From NCBI GenBank assembly GCA_030609785.1, contig JAUWTC010000010.1, forward strand, positions 1-14,751: a stretch of 14,751 nt of DNA, given 5' to 3'. The notes beneath the pieces were generated by a model that worked only from the letters and a program-made list of their open reading frames with translations, did not search any database and was not told the DNA's origin. The position numbers were made by a program, and so were the translations under genes. Position 1 is the stretch's first letter; the number at the start of each line of letters is the position of its first letter. Positions 1-6,446 of the stretch are shown here, piece by piece. This DNA comes from Holophagae bacterium. GTDB taxonomy: Bacteria; Acidobacteriota; Thermoanaerobaculia; Thermoanaerobaculales; Sulfomarinibacteraceae.

Positions 1-212
1 ATCTCAGTCCGAATTCCGATTTGATCGAGTTCCTTGAGTATCTCAGCTGCGGTTGGACCGTCAACCGACCGGAAGAGTGTCTGGCCCAGGTCTCCCCATA
101 CCGGTTGAGAGCAATGAGGGAATCGTTCTGCCAGACGACCCAAGTCGGCTCGGGCTTCATCCGAGTCGACGGTAAAAGCCAGAACGACGATATCGAAAAA
201 CCGAGTACTCAC
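1..212 (-). CDS. Partial hypothetical protein, N-terminal 70 residues
   Basis: The minus strand is open from the left window edge well past position 212, with coding-like codons. A GTG at 212 is the best start: GGGGG lies 8 bases upstream and a TATACT -10-like box sits about 55 bases upstream. An ATG at 335 in the same frame is possible, but the peptide it adds looks non-coding. The visible protein begins MSTRFFDIVVLAF and shows a hydrophobic strand, an amphipathic helix (roughly residues 14-27), a loop, then PTAAEILKELDQIGI, a helix-strand unit. That last part faintly resembles the end of ribosomal L7/L12-like domains, where a helix precedes a Gly-containing turn and a strand. This resemblance is an impression only. 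The rest of the gene lies outside the window and no function can be assigned. Confidence 0.55.
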   Translation of the reverse strand, partial: MSTRFFDIVVLAFTVDSDEARADLGRLAERFPHCSQPVWGDLGQTLFRSVDGPTAAEILKELDQIGIRTE

Positions 213-267
213 CGTCTTAACCCCCACTGTCGAATATGCGGGATTCCATTCGTCGTCGCACGCCGGG

Positions 268-273
268 AGTATA
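268..273 (-). promoter_or_regulatory. Possible -10 box for the left-edge minus-strand gene
   Basis: Read on the minus strand this is TATACT, one base off the TATAAT consensus. Its predicted transcription start is about 50 bases before the GTG at 212. No convincing -35 box lies 16-18 bases upstream, so this is weak. Confidence 0.25.
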
Positions 274-382
274 TGTGATGCCGGGACATGATCGTGAAGA
301 AATATTCCTATCAGTGGGAGACCGGCTGACGTCATTGCCTTGGCGCCGATGAGCGAAAAGGTGTTCAGTGACCTCCTGGTTG

Positions 383-412
383 TTGACAGGAATCGGCCTT
401 GGGGGCTAGAAT
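383..412 (+). promoter_or_regulatory. Strong sigma70-type promoter
   Basis: A perfect TTGACA (383-388) is followed after 18 bases by TAGAAT (407-412), which matches TATAAT at five of six positions. The predicted transcription start is near 419, giving a leader of about 17 bases that contains the GGAGG ribosome site. This placement rules out the longer in-frame start at 340. Confidence 0.75.
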
Positions 413-435
413 GCCGAAGGACGATGGAGGTCTGC

Positions 436-900
436 ATGAAGGAGAAATGGTTTCTGGGGGCTTTGGTCCTGGTAGTCGGCGTAGCAATTGGGGCGCCACT
501 AACGGTGTCTGCTGCAGGGCCTTCAGACCTGGCAGGTGAGATGACTCAGTTCGACGTGGCGCTCGAGATCTTCAAGGCGGTTGACGTCAACCATGGGTCC
601 GCAACAGCGGCACAAGCGATGGCTGTCCTGCAAGCTCGTGGCCTGGTTCTTCAATCGTGGGATGGCCTGAACACCGTCACCATGGCCGAGGTCGGGCGGA
701 TCATGCATCAGATGGGAATCGAGGTTGAAATCTCCAATCCCAGTGATGTAGTTGACGCCACTGACCTCGAGCGACTCCTGAAGACCCATCAGACCGAGAT
801 CGACATGGTGAGCAGCGACTGGGGCAATGGAGGAGAGTTTTTGCCATCTATTGTTCTGGGAGTCGGCCAACGCCGAATCATCAGCTCGTCGGAGTTTTAG
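436..900 (+). CDS. Small secreted protein of unknown function
   Basis: The start is ATG 436, chosen because GGAGG (426-430) lies five bases upstream and the promoter ends at 412. The 154-residue product has a clear Sec signal peptide: two basic residues, a hydrophobic stretch (about 5-24) and a VSA|A cleavage site near residue 26. The mature part looks mostly helical, with two helix-rich segments, FDVALEIFKAVDV and VTMAEVGRIMHQMGI. The tail is richer in Gly and Ser and ends RRIISSSEF. There are no cysteines, no recognisable enzyme motif and no sorting signal. The gene has its own promoter and its own terminator, so it is a single-gene unit. I do not recognise the family; a periplasmic or extracellular location is inferred from the signal peptide alone. 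Confidence 0.75.
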   Translation: MKEKWFLGALVLVVGVAIGAPLTVSAAGPSDLAGEMTQFDVALEIFKAVDVNHGSATAAQAMAVLQARGLVLQSWDGLNTVTMAEVGRIMHQMGIEVEISNPSDVVDATDLERLLKTHQTEIDMVSSDWGNGGEFLPSIVLGVGQRRIISSSEF

Positions 901-930
901 CTCCGCGAGGCGCCATCAACAGAAGTTCAC

Positions 931-957
931 GCGACGCCATCCGGCGTCGCTTTTTTT
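931..957 (+). terminator. Rho-independent terminator
   Basis: A perfect 8-bp stem GCGACGCC / GGCGTCGC (931-938 with 943-950) closes a four-base loop and is followed by seven T residues (951-957). It lies 30 bases after the stop codon of the small secreted protein. Confidence 0.9.
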
Positions 958-1227
958 GCCCATAGGCGATCGAAGTTGGTGGACCTCCGGCAGGCGCTCG
1001 GGTTTTTCCAACAGGATATCTCCTGAGATTGGAATTTTTCGTTTGATTCAAGTGCTTTTCTCAATTATGAACAGCTGAAGTTCCGCCAAGTCCCGTAAGT
1101 GCAATTGACCAACTCTGTTCACTGGGAATATCTTCAGTTTGTTGGAAATGGAAAAGCTAATGGGAAAAGCAAGTTAGGTCCAAGAGCCCAGCCTTTCGGC
1201 CTCGCTGTTTCGGTGGCCCTCATTGTG
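958..1227 (+). other. Gene-free stretch
   Basis: I see no supported gene, RNA or repeat here. Short open frames lack ribosome sites and coding character. The only clear signal is the promoter at the right-hand end of the gap, listed separately. Confidence 0.6.
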
Positions 1228-1236
1228 TGTTATGAT
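1228..1236 (+). promoter_or_regulatory. Extended -10 promoter for the beta-helix protein
   Basis: TGT followed directly by TATGAT (1231-1236) fits the extended -10 pattern TGn-TATAAT with one mismatch. The -35 region is poor, as is common for extended -10 promoters. Predicted transcription starts near 1243, about 25 bases before the start codon at 1268. Confidence 0.5.
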
Positions 1237-1267
1237 TTTTTCCAGATGAGAAATGGAGGTTACGCTA

Positions 1268-2746
1268 ATGTTCAAGGCTAGTGTTTGGAGGATGGCCGCC
1301 AAGGTCGTCGCCCTTTCGGGCATCGTTGTCCTGAGCCTTTTTCTGCCAGGTGCTGTCGCAGATGCCGGAGTTGCTGCAACGGATTTCGGTAATCCGTCCG
1401 ACGCTCCTTTTGGCGCCAACAGGGGGGTGAATCAGGGTATCCCCGATTCGATCCATAACCTGAATACAGGTGAGCTGTTCTCCACCCTGCAGTCGGCCCT
1501 CGACGATGCGGACACGGTGAACGGGCATGTTCTCCAGCTGGAGGTCGCTTCTCTTCCCGAAGGCCAAGTGTTGATTACCAAGAGTGTGACGATTCAGGGG
1601 CAGACGGGCAGCGAGGAGTTCGTTGCTACAGTGGATACCGGGTCGGTCGGCGATAACCGCGGCTGGTTCCTGGTTGAAACTGGTGTATCCCTGACCGTTC
1701 AGGATCTGAATTTTGACGGCGGTGGCTTTCAGATTTGGCAGGCCTTCAGGGTGAAGGGCAGCGCCAACGTTGCACGGTGCGGCTTTTCCGATATCCAATA
1801 CCTCAACCCGCCGGTGGATTACGCCGGGACCGCGGTCGCCATGGTCGGCGCCGGCGAGGTCGTGGACTGCAACTTCTCTCAAATCGGTCGCGTCGGCGTT
1901 CTCTTCTTCGGTACTGGTGTGACGAATGGTTTGATGCAGCGCTGCTCTTACACAGGCAAAGGTGCTGGTGACTGGCTCGACTATTCCGTCGAGGTTGGAG
2001 CCGGCGCAACCGCCCTGGTGCGCGACAATTATGTCGAAGCATGCCGTGGTGTTGCATCGTCGGACGCTTCAGAGTCGTCAGGTGTGAATGTGAACACGAC
2101 TTTTGCTGACGGAACAGTCGCCGATGTGCTGACCAATACGGTCATGGACTGCACTTTTGGGGTTCAGATTGGACGCGGCGACGGCCAGGGTCCGACCGCG
2201 GAGGTGCACTATAACCGCCTGATTACCAATGAGTTTGGTGTTGGCATCAACTCTCCTTCCCCCCTGAGTGCGGTGAACAACTGGTTCGGATGCAACGAAG
2301 GACCCGGGCAGCCGGGTTGTGATGCGACCGATGGTGATCCTTTGATCGATCCTTGGCTGATACTGACTATTACCGCGAACCCGACAACAATCCAGGTTTT
2401 CCAGGATTCAGCCGTTATGGCTGCCCTGCGGCTCAACTCCGATGGAGTCGACACCTCGGGTGATGGATTGGTGCCGGATGCCATCCCGGAGATATTCACC
2501 GCCACTCTGGGAACCGTGAATCCGGTTTCCGGAGGGACTGTCGATGGACTGGTGCCGACTGTGTTTACGGCCGGTGGAACCTTGGGAACGGCAATTGTCA
2601 CGGTGACCTGCGACAACGAAACCGTTGAAACACCGATCGAGATCGTGGCACAGGCCGAAGCAATCCCGACACTCGGTTTCTGGGCTCTTTTCGTGTGGAT
2701 TGCGGCGATCGCAGTTCTCGGCGCCAGATTCCTCATCAGGCGCTGA
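1268..2746 (+). CDS. Secreted right-handed beta-helix protein with IPTL-type C-terminal sorting tail
   Basis: The start is ATG 1268, with GGAGGT (1255-1260) seven bases upstream; an ATG at 1253 overlaps that ribosome site. The product has 492 residues. Residues 1-31 form a signal peptide cleaved near AVA|DA. Residues about 60-350 have the short Gly/Asn/Val-rich strand-turn pattern of parallel beta-helix (PbH1) proteins and end with NNWFGCNEGPG, a motif common at the end of such repeats. Residues about 366-464 look like a bacterial Ig-like domain. The tail from residue 466, IPTLGFWALF followed by a hydrophobic helix and a final Arg-Arg, is an IPTLxxWG-CTERM signal with Ala in place of the Gly. 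In known systems exosortase H (XrtH) processes such tails in the inner membrane before surface delivery. No exosortase gene is in the window. Substrate or adhesive role is unknown. Confidence 0.88.
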   Translation: MFKASVWRMAAKVVALSGIVVLSLFLPGAVADAGVAATDFGNPSDAPFGANRGVNQGIPDSIHNLNTGELFSTLQSALDDADTVNGHVLQLEVASLPEGQVLITKSVTIQGQTGSEEFVATVDTGSVGDNRGWFLVETGVSLTVQDLNFDGGGFQIWQAFRVKGSANVARCGFSDIQYLNPPVDYAGTAVAMVGAGEVVDCNFSQIGRVGVLFFGTGVTNGLMQRCSYTGKGAGDWLDYSVEVGAGATALVRDNYVEACRGVASSDASESSGVNVNTTFADGTVADVLTNTVMDCTFGVQIGRGDGQGPTAEVHYNRLITNEFGVGINSPSPLSAVNNWFGCNEGPGQPGCDATDGDPLIDPWLILTITANPTTIQVFQDSAVMAALRLNSDGVDTSGDGLVPDAIPEIFTATLGTVNPVSGGTVDGLVPTVFTAGGTLGTAIVTVTCDNETVETPIEIVAQAEAIPTLGFWALFVWIAAIAVLGARFLIRR

Positions 2747-2768
2747 CCGAATCCGACGCCTCAATTTC

Positions 2769-2802
2769 AAAAAACCGGCAGCTCAGCGCTGCCGGTTTTT
2801 TT
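2769..2802 (+). terminator. Rho-independent terminator
   Basis: CCGGCAGC (2775-2782) pairs perfectly with GCTGCCGG (2788-2795) across a five-base loop. It is flanked by an A-run upstream and a seven-T run downstream (2796-2802), so it could act in both directions. It ends the beta-helix gene transcript. Confidence 0.92.
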
Positions 2803-2881
2803 GTCCAGCGAGGGGTGCTACGGACTTATCGTATGGCAGAGCTTCTGGCCCCGCGTTGTTCACCCCCGGGGCGCCGAAACC

Positions 2882-2910
2882 TTGTGGAAATCGTATGTTC
2901 AGAGTATGAT
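2882..2910 (+). promoter_or_regulatory. Sigma70-type promoter for the beta-barrel/OPX operon
   Basis: TTGTGG (2882-2887) and TATGAT (2905-2910) are separated by 17 bases. The -10 box matches at five of six positions and the -35 box at three. The predicted start is near 2917, 23 bases before the GTG start codon. Confidence 0.5.
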
Positions 2911-2939
2911 ACGGGCGCGATTTTGGGGAGGGTGAGTCG

Positions 2940-4211
2940 GTGGTCGATCTGTCGAGAGTAGATTTCAAGACAGTCATATTGGTTGGTTTGGCGGTCATGG
3001 CTTTCGCGGTCGTTGGGGGCGCGCAGGGTTTCCAGATGTCTTTAGGCCGATCGATGGAGGTGCCATCGCAGGGGAATGAGCCTATTGCGGTAGGCCCATT
3101 CTTGTTCAGCCCGGCATTGCAATTGGGTTGGGAAAACCACAGTAATCTGTGGCGGAGTTCGTCGGATCCGGTTGAGGACGAAATCAATGTGGCTCGCCTT
3201 CGGCTTCTGTTCGAGGTGCCTATTAGAGAGTCCTTTGTCAGGATTTCTTATAACCCCCAGTACCGTGACTTCAAGAATACGGTTCTTCGCAGTAAATGGG
3301 AGCATTACCTCAAAGTCTCGGGCGATTTTGAATTTTCCAATGGCTTGACGCTGGGTGTGGACTACAGCTTTATCGACGGTGACAGCTCAGTCGGCGAAGT
3401 TGATCCCGGCGGTGAGTTGGTCTTCAACGGCCAGCGGTTCAGCAGGCACCATTTCGGCGTCAACGCCGGCTATTGGTTCAGTTCGACGGATGGACTCTCG
3501 TTCAACGTGGCGACGACGAAGGTTGATTGGCGGGGCGAGCCGGTTTCCGGAACCGAGTCGTGGTTTGACTACACTCAAACGACGGCACGTGCCGGTTGGT
3601 TGCATCAGCTTAGCCCGACCCTGGTTATGGATGTCAGTCTGGACCATCGGGACTACGAGCCTGATGCTGTGACCGACGGGATGAGGGAGTATTCCGGAAA
3701 TGGTCTGACTGTTGGTTTTCGAGGTCAGCTTACCGAAGTGGTGTCGACTGAGATGAGGTTTGGGTATGCAGAGACGGATTTCTCGGCCGGCGCTTCGGCG
3801 GTGCCGGGTTTTGAGGACTTTTCCGGCCTGGTTTTCGACGGCAACATCACATGGGCCTTGGGGTCGGAGTCCAAGCTTCGGTTGGATCTTCTGCGGGGAC
3901 CTTTCGCCTCAAACTACGATTTTAATTCGTACTACACTGCAACAGGAGGACGTCTGCTGTTTGATGTCGACCGCGGTCGGTTTTTCGGTCAAGCAAGGGT
4001 TCGACTGCAGACCAACAGCTACGGCATTCCCGACAGCATTACAGGAGTGAAGCGCTCTGATGACCTGAGGATTCTCAGTGCCGGCGTGGGATTTCGGTTC
4101 ACGGAAAAGTTGTCGGTGCGTGCCGCCTACAGTCACGAGGACCGGGAATCACCCGATCCTTACGGCTACGTCAACGATATTTTTCTTCTTGACCTGATCT
4201 TGGGATACTGA
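2940..4211 (+). CDS. Outer-membrane beta-barrel protein, probable polysaccharide export partner
   Basis: The start is GTG 2940, with a GGGGAGGG ribosome site (2925-2932) seven bases upstream. The 423-residue product has a signal peptide (hydrophobic residues about 11-26, cleavage near 28-30). After it come many alternating hydrophobic/polar strands rich in Tyr, Phe and Trp, separated by Asp/Gly/Ser turns. By eye there is room for roughly 16-18 strands. The protein ends LDLILGY, a terminal aromatic residue as in BAM-recognised barrels. It fits the loose group of outer-membrane barrels found with exosortase/exopolysaccharide loci. The next gene, 49 bases downstream with no terminator between, is a Wza-like OPX protein. 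Together these suggest a barrel that carries polysaccharide across the outer membrane. A general porin remains possible. The beta-barrel call is firm; the substrate is inferred. Confidence 0.82.
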   Translation: MVDLSRVDFKTVILVGLAVMAFAVVGGAQGFQMSLGRSMEVPSQGNEPIAVGPFLFSPALQLGWENHSNLWRSSSDPVEDEINVARLRLLFEVPIRESFVRISYNPQYRDFKNTVLRSKWEHYLKVSGDFEFSNGLTLGVDYSFIDGDSSVGEVDPGGELVFNGQRFSRHHFGVNAGYWFSSTDGLSFNVATTKVDWRGEPVSGTESWFDYTQTTARAGWLHQLSPTLVMDVSLDHRDYEPDAVTDGMREYSGNGLTVGFRGQLTEVVSTEMRFGYAETDFSAGASAVPGFEDFSGLVFDGNITWALGSESKLRLDLLRGPFASNYDFNSYYTATGGRLLFDVDRGRFFGQARVRLQTNSYGIPDSITGVKRSDDLRILSAGVGFRFTEKLSVRAAYSHEDRESPDPYGYVNDIFLLDLILGY

Positions 4212-4260
4212 TGGTCCGCAAGAGATGGTGTTCGTCTGAAATGGTGGGTGGGGCTGAGGC

Positions 4261-5067
4261 ATGAAGATGCGGGTCATTTTTTCCTTCGTATTGGTTCTGG
4301 CTGCGGCCGTTTGCGCAAATTCCGAGGAGCAGGAGTTAGGGTATCTGGTTGGGGTCGGTGACATCCTCGAAGTGACAGCCTTTCAACACCAAGAACTCTG
4401 TGGATCCTTCCAGGTTTCGGAGAATGGTGCTATCGCCTACCCGCTCATCGGCCGGGTTGGGGCGGTGGGCCGGACGGTGGCCGAGATTTCTTCGGAGCTG
4501 GAGCGGCTGCTCGAATTGGATTATTTCGTCGATGTTCAGCTGAGTGTGGAAGTCCGTGAACACCTGTCTCAGCCGGTCGTGATTCTCGGAGAGGTGCGGC
4601 GTCCGGGGACTGTGTTTTTGAATGGCAAAACGATGTTGACCGAGATCCTTGCCGAGGCCGGCGGTCTGGCCCCTGGGGCCGGCTCCGAGATTGAGCTTCG
4701 GCGGGTGGCTGAGGACGAAGTCCTGGTTTTTTCGACCGAGAAGGTCAGAACCGGTGAAGAAGGCAGGGACGTCGAGGTCCGTGTCGGGGATGTCATCTCC
4801 GTTTCGTCGAAGAGGACCTTTTTCATCACGGGGGAGATCAACCAGCCGGGGCAGTACGAGATTCCAAAGGGGTTGACCTTGATGCGTGCCTTGTCTCAGG
4901 CCGGAGGTTCCAGCAAGTTTGCGTCGCGCGAAGTAGAGATCCACCGAGAGGTTGGGGGCAAAAAAAGAATCGAGACCCACGATATGGTGGATATTCGTAA
5001 GGGCCGAGTCGACGATCCGCCTATTCTGGCTGACGATGTCATCATCGTACGGCGGCGCTTTTTCTAG
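4261..5067 (+). CDS. Short Wza-like polysaccharide export (OPX) protein with SLBB domains
   Basis: The 268-residue product has a signal peptide (residues 1-19). A Poly_export domain (about 26-105) opens with YLVGVGDILEVTAF, and two SLBB beta-grasp domains follow, starting near VVILGEVRRPGTV and FFITGEINQPGQY. It ends right after the second SLBB (DDVIIVRRRFF). The C-terminal amphipathic helix by which E. coli Wza, about 100 residues longer, crosses the outer membrane is therefore missing. Cys18 follows Ala-Ala-Val, a poor lipobox, so the protein may be soluble and periplasmic. The start could be Met3 (4267), which is seven bases after GAGG; ATG 4261 is too close to that site. The gene follows the beta-barrel gene in the same direction, and the barrel is the likely outer-membrane exit. 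No Wzc-like copolymerase is in the window. Confidence 0.9.
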   Translation: MKMRVIFSFVLVLAAAVCANSEEQELGYLVGVGDILEVTAFQHQELCGSFQVSENGAIAYPLIGRVGAVGRTVAEISSELERLLELDYFVDVQLSVEVREHLSQPVVILGEVRRPGTVFLNGKTMLTEILAEAGGLAPGAGSEIELRRVAEDEVLVFSTEKVRTGEEGRDVEVRVGDVISVSSKRTFFITGEINQPGQYEIPKGLTLMRALSQAGGSSKFASREVEIHREVGGKKRIETHDMVDIRKGRVDDPPILADDVIIVRRRFF

Positions 5068-5072
5068 GTCCG

Positions 5073-5282
5073 CTACATTAACTCGGTTCGAAGTGCCTCA
5101 AGAACCGGTTCGAGGTTGGTGATCCCTTTGTCCGTTGCCAGCTCGCCCAGTGTGCCCCAGTAGGGTTCGCCGCAGCGGATGCAGACGATGTTGTGTTCAG
5201 CAAGGATCCGGACGGCCTTGGGAAAGGCCTCGACCAGGTCTTCGATGGGCGTCATCGCAGTGATCTCAATCATGTGGTCCAT
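5073..5282 (-). CDS. DUF1858 domain protein
   Basis: This 69-residue protein is a single DUF1858 domain. A first half with MTPIEDLVEAFPKAVRILAEH leads to a Cys-Ile-Arg-Cys-Gly motif (Cys34, Cys37), then a GTLGELATDKGI helix. DUF1858 domains occur alone or fused to redox and hybrid-cluster proteins, and the CxxC pair suggests thiol or metal chemistry; the exact function is not established. The start codon is uncertain. ATG 5282 has no clear ribosome site, and neither does the in-frame ATG at 5273. The gene converges on the OPX gene with only five bases between the stop codons and no visible terminator. A long palindromic element begins six bases upstream of its start and must contain or replace its leader and promoter. 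Confidence 0.82.
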   Translation of the reverse strand: MDHMIEITAMTPIEDLVEAFPKAVRILAEHNIVCIRCGEPYWGTLGELATDKGITNLEPVLEALRTELM

Positions 5283-5288
5283 TTTAGT

Positions 5289-5445
5289 GTACTGCGTCTA
5301 AAGTCTCTACCACCTCTTGGCGGTCCTCCACGCCGCTGGCTCCGTTACTCCTCCTTGAAGTAGTCAAACTACGACTGCGTCGTCGCGTCTTGCCAGCGGC
5401 GCGGATGCCTCGCAAACTGATGGCAGGAACTTCAGACGCAGTACA
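5289..5445. repeat. ~157-bp interrupted palindromic element
   Basis: The outer arms are TGTACTGCGTCTAAAGT (5289-5305) and its reverse complement with one mismatch (5429-5445). Further in, CGCCGCTGGC (5331-5340) pairs perfectly with 5392-5401. At the centre GTAGT (5360-5364) pairs with ACTAC (5368-5372) around three bases. The nested order makes this one symmetrical unit, like a MITE or a large REP-type element, with no coding capacity. I see no target-site duplication. It fills the region directly upstream of the DUF1858 gene. Confidence 0.75.
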
Positions 5446-5458
5446 CCAGCCCGGGCCC

Positions 5459-5483
5459 AAGTCCCAGAGAAGAGGTGGGACTT
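5459..5483. repeat. Short hairpin
   Basis: AAGTCCCA (5459-5466) pairs perfectly with TGGGACTT (5476-5483) around a nine-base purine-rich loop. A pyrimidine-rich but not T-only stretch follows, so it is a poor terminator candidate. It sits between the palindromic element and the heptad repeat tract. Confidence 0.4.
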
Positions 5484-5500
5484 TCTCTCTGTCCCCTGCA

Positions 5501-5549
5501 CCCTAATCCCTAATCCCTAAACCCTAATCCCTGAAACCTGAAACCTGAA
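5501..5549. repeat. Heptanucleotide tandem repeat, seven units
   Basis: Seven consecutive 7-base units: CCCTAAT twice, CCCTAAA, CCCTAAT, CCCTGAA and ACCTGAA twice. The units drift gradually along the tract, as expected for slippage-made repeats. It lies in the gene-free stretch upstream of the crotonase gene. The remaining bases to 5646 show only the ribosome site AGGAG (5635-5639) and a weak TACACT -10-like box (5615-5620). Confidence 0.85.
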
Positions 5550-5646
5550 CCCGCGAGGTTGCGCGAGCCGAAACGTCGGCAAGAATCCGCCTAGCCTCTC
5601 ATGGGGAATCGCGATACACTGAGGCAACGCAGACAGGAGTCGACGT

Positions 5647-6432
5647 ATGGAATACGAAAATCTGATTCTCGATCTTCGGGGCCATGTACTTTGGATCACT
5701 GTCAACCGTCCGAAGAAGCTCAACGCCCTGAATGTCGTTACGGTAGGAGAGATTGACCGTGCCATCGGCGAGGCTGCCGAAAACTCCGAGGTTTGGGCTG
5801 TCTGTTTGACTGGCGCCGGAGACCGGTCCTTCGTTGCCGGTGCCGATATCGAGGAACTCAACACTCTCGGCCCGGTTGAGGCCAAAGAGTTCGCCGAGCG
5901 GGGGCAGGCGGTTTTCTCCGGCATCGAACGGATGAAGAAACCGGTCGTCGCCGCTGTCAACGGATTCGCTCTCGGTGGCGGCTGTGAACTGGCAATGGCA
6001 TGTCATTTCCGGATCGCGACAACGGCTGCCGTTTTTGGTCAGCCCGAACTCAAGTTGGGGCTGATTCCAGGCTACGGCGGGACTCAACGGTTGCCTCGCC
6101 TCGTTGGGCGGGGACGTGCCATGGAGTTGCTCCTGAGCGGGCGTAACGTGTCGGCGGAGGAGGCTGAGCACATTGGCCTGGTCAACCGCGTGTGTGAACC
6201 TGATGAGTTGGAGGGGGTTGTCGGGGAGTTCTTGAAGCTGATCCTTCGGAATGGACCTCTGGCCGTGGCTCACTGCATCGAGGCCGTCAATCGAGGCCTC
6301 GGACTCCCGCTCGATGAGGGGTGCGCAGTTGAAGCCACGCTGTTCGGTGTGGGCGCCTCAAGTCCTGAAATGACGGAGGGTACGGCTGCTTTTCTTGAAA
6401 AGCGTCGGGCTGACTTCCGCGGGGGGAGTTGA
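5647..6432 (+). CDS. Enoyl-CoA hydratase/isomerase (crotonase) family protein
   Basis: The start is ATG 5647, seven bases after AGGAG. The 261-residue protein is a complete crotonase of usual length. Conserved features are NRPKKLNAL (20-28), the oxyanion-hole segment FVAGADIEEL (62-71), the second oxyanion loop NGFALGGGCELAMAC (105-119) and GQPELKLGLIPGYGGTQRL (131-149). Glu114 and Glu134 match the two catalytic glutamates of true enoyl-CoA hydratases, so hydration of trans-2-enoyl-CoA is likely, in fatty-acid beta-oxidation or as a 3-hydroxybutyryl-CoA dehydratase. Chain-length preference cannot be read from the sequence. Its stop codon overlaps the earliest possible start of the next gene, so the two are probably co-transcribed. 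No other beta-oxidation gene is present. Confidence 0.93.
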   Translation: MEYENLILDLRGHVLWITVNRPKKLNALNVVTVGEIDRAIGEAAENSEVWAVCLTGAGDRSFVAGADIEELNTLGPVEAKEFAERGQAVFSGIERMKKPVVAAVNGFALGGGCELAMACHFRIATTAAVFGQPELKLGLIPGYGGTQRLPRLVGRGRAMELLLSGRNVSAEEAEHIGLVNRVCEPDELEGVVGEFLKLILRNGPLAVAHCIEAVNRGLGLPLDEGCAVEATLFGVGASSPEMTEGTAAFLEKRRADFRGGS

Positions 6433-6446
6433 AGGGGTTGAGTCCA

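Noticed and set aside
340..435. Upstream in-frame start for the small secreted protein
   Set aside because: It would place the strong promoter inside the coding region and hide the signal peptide behind 32 extra residues.
523..870. Open frame on the minus strand across the small secreted protein
   Set aside because: The plus-strand gene has a promoter, ribosome site, signal peptide and terminator; the opposite frame has none.
5501..5549. CCCTAAA unit resembling a plant-type telomere repeat
   Set aside because: Only one unit has that sequence. The tract drifts to ACCTGAA, and the surrounding genes are bacterial.
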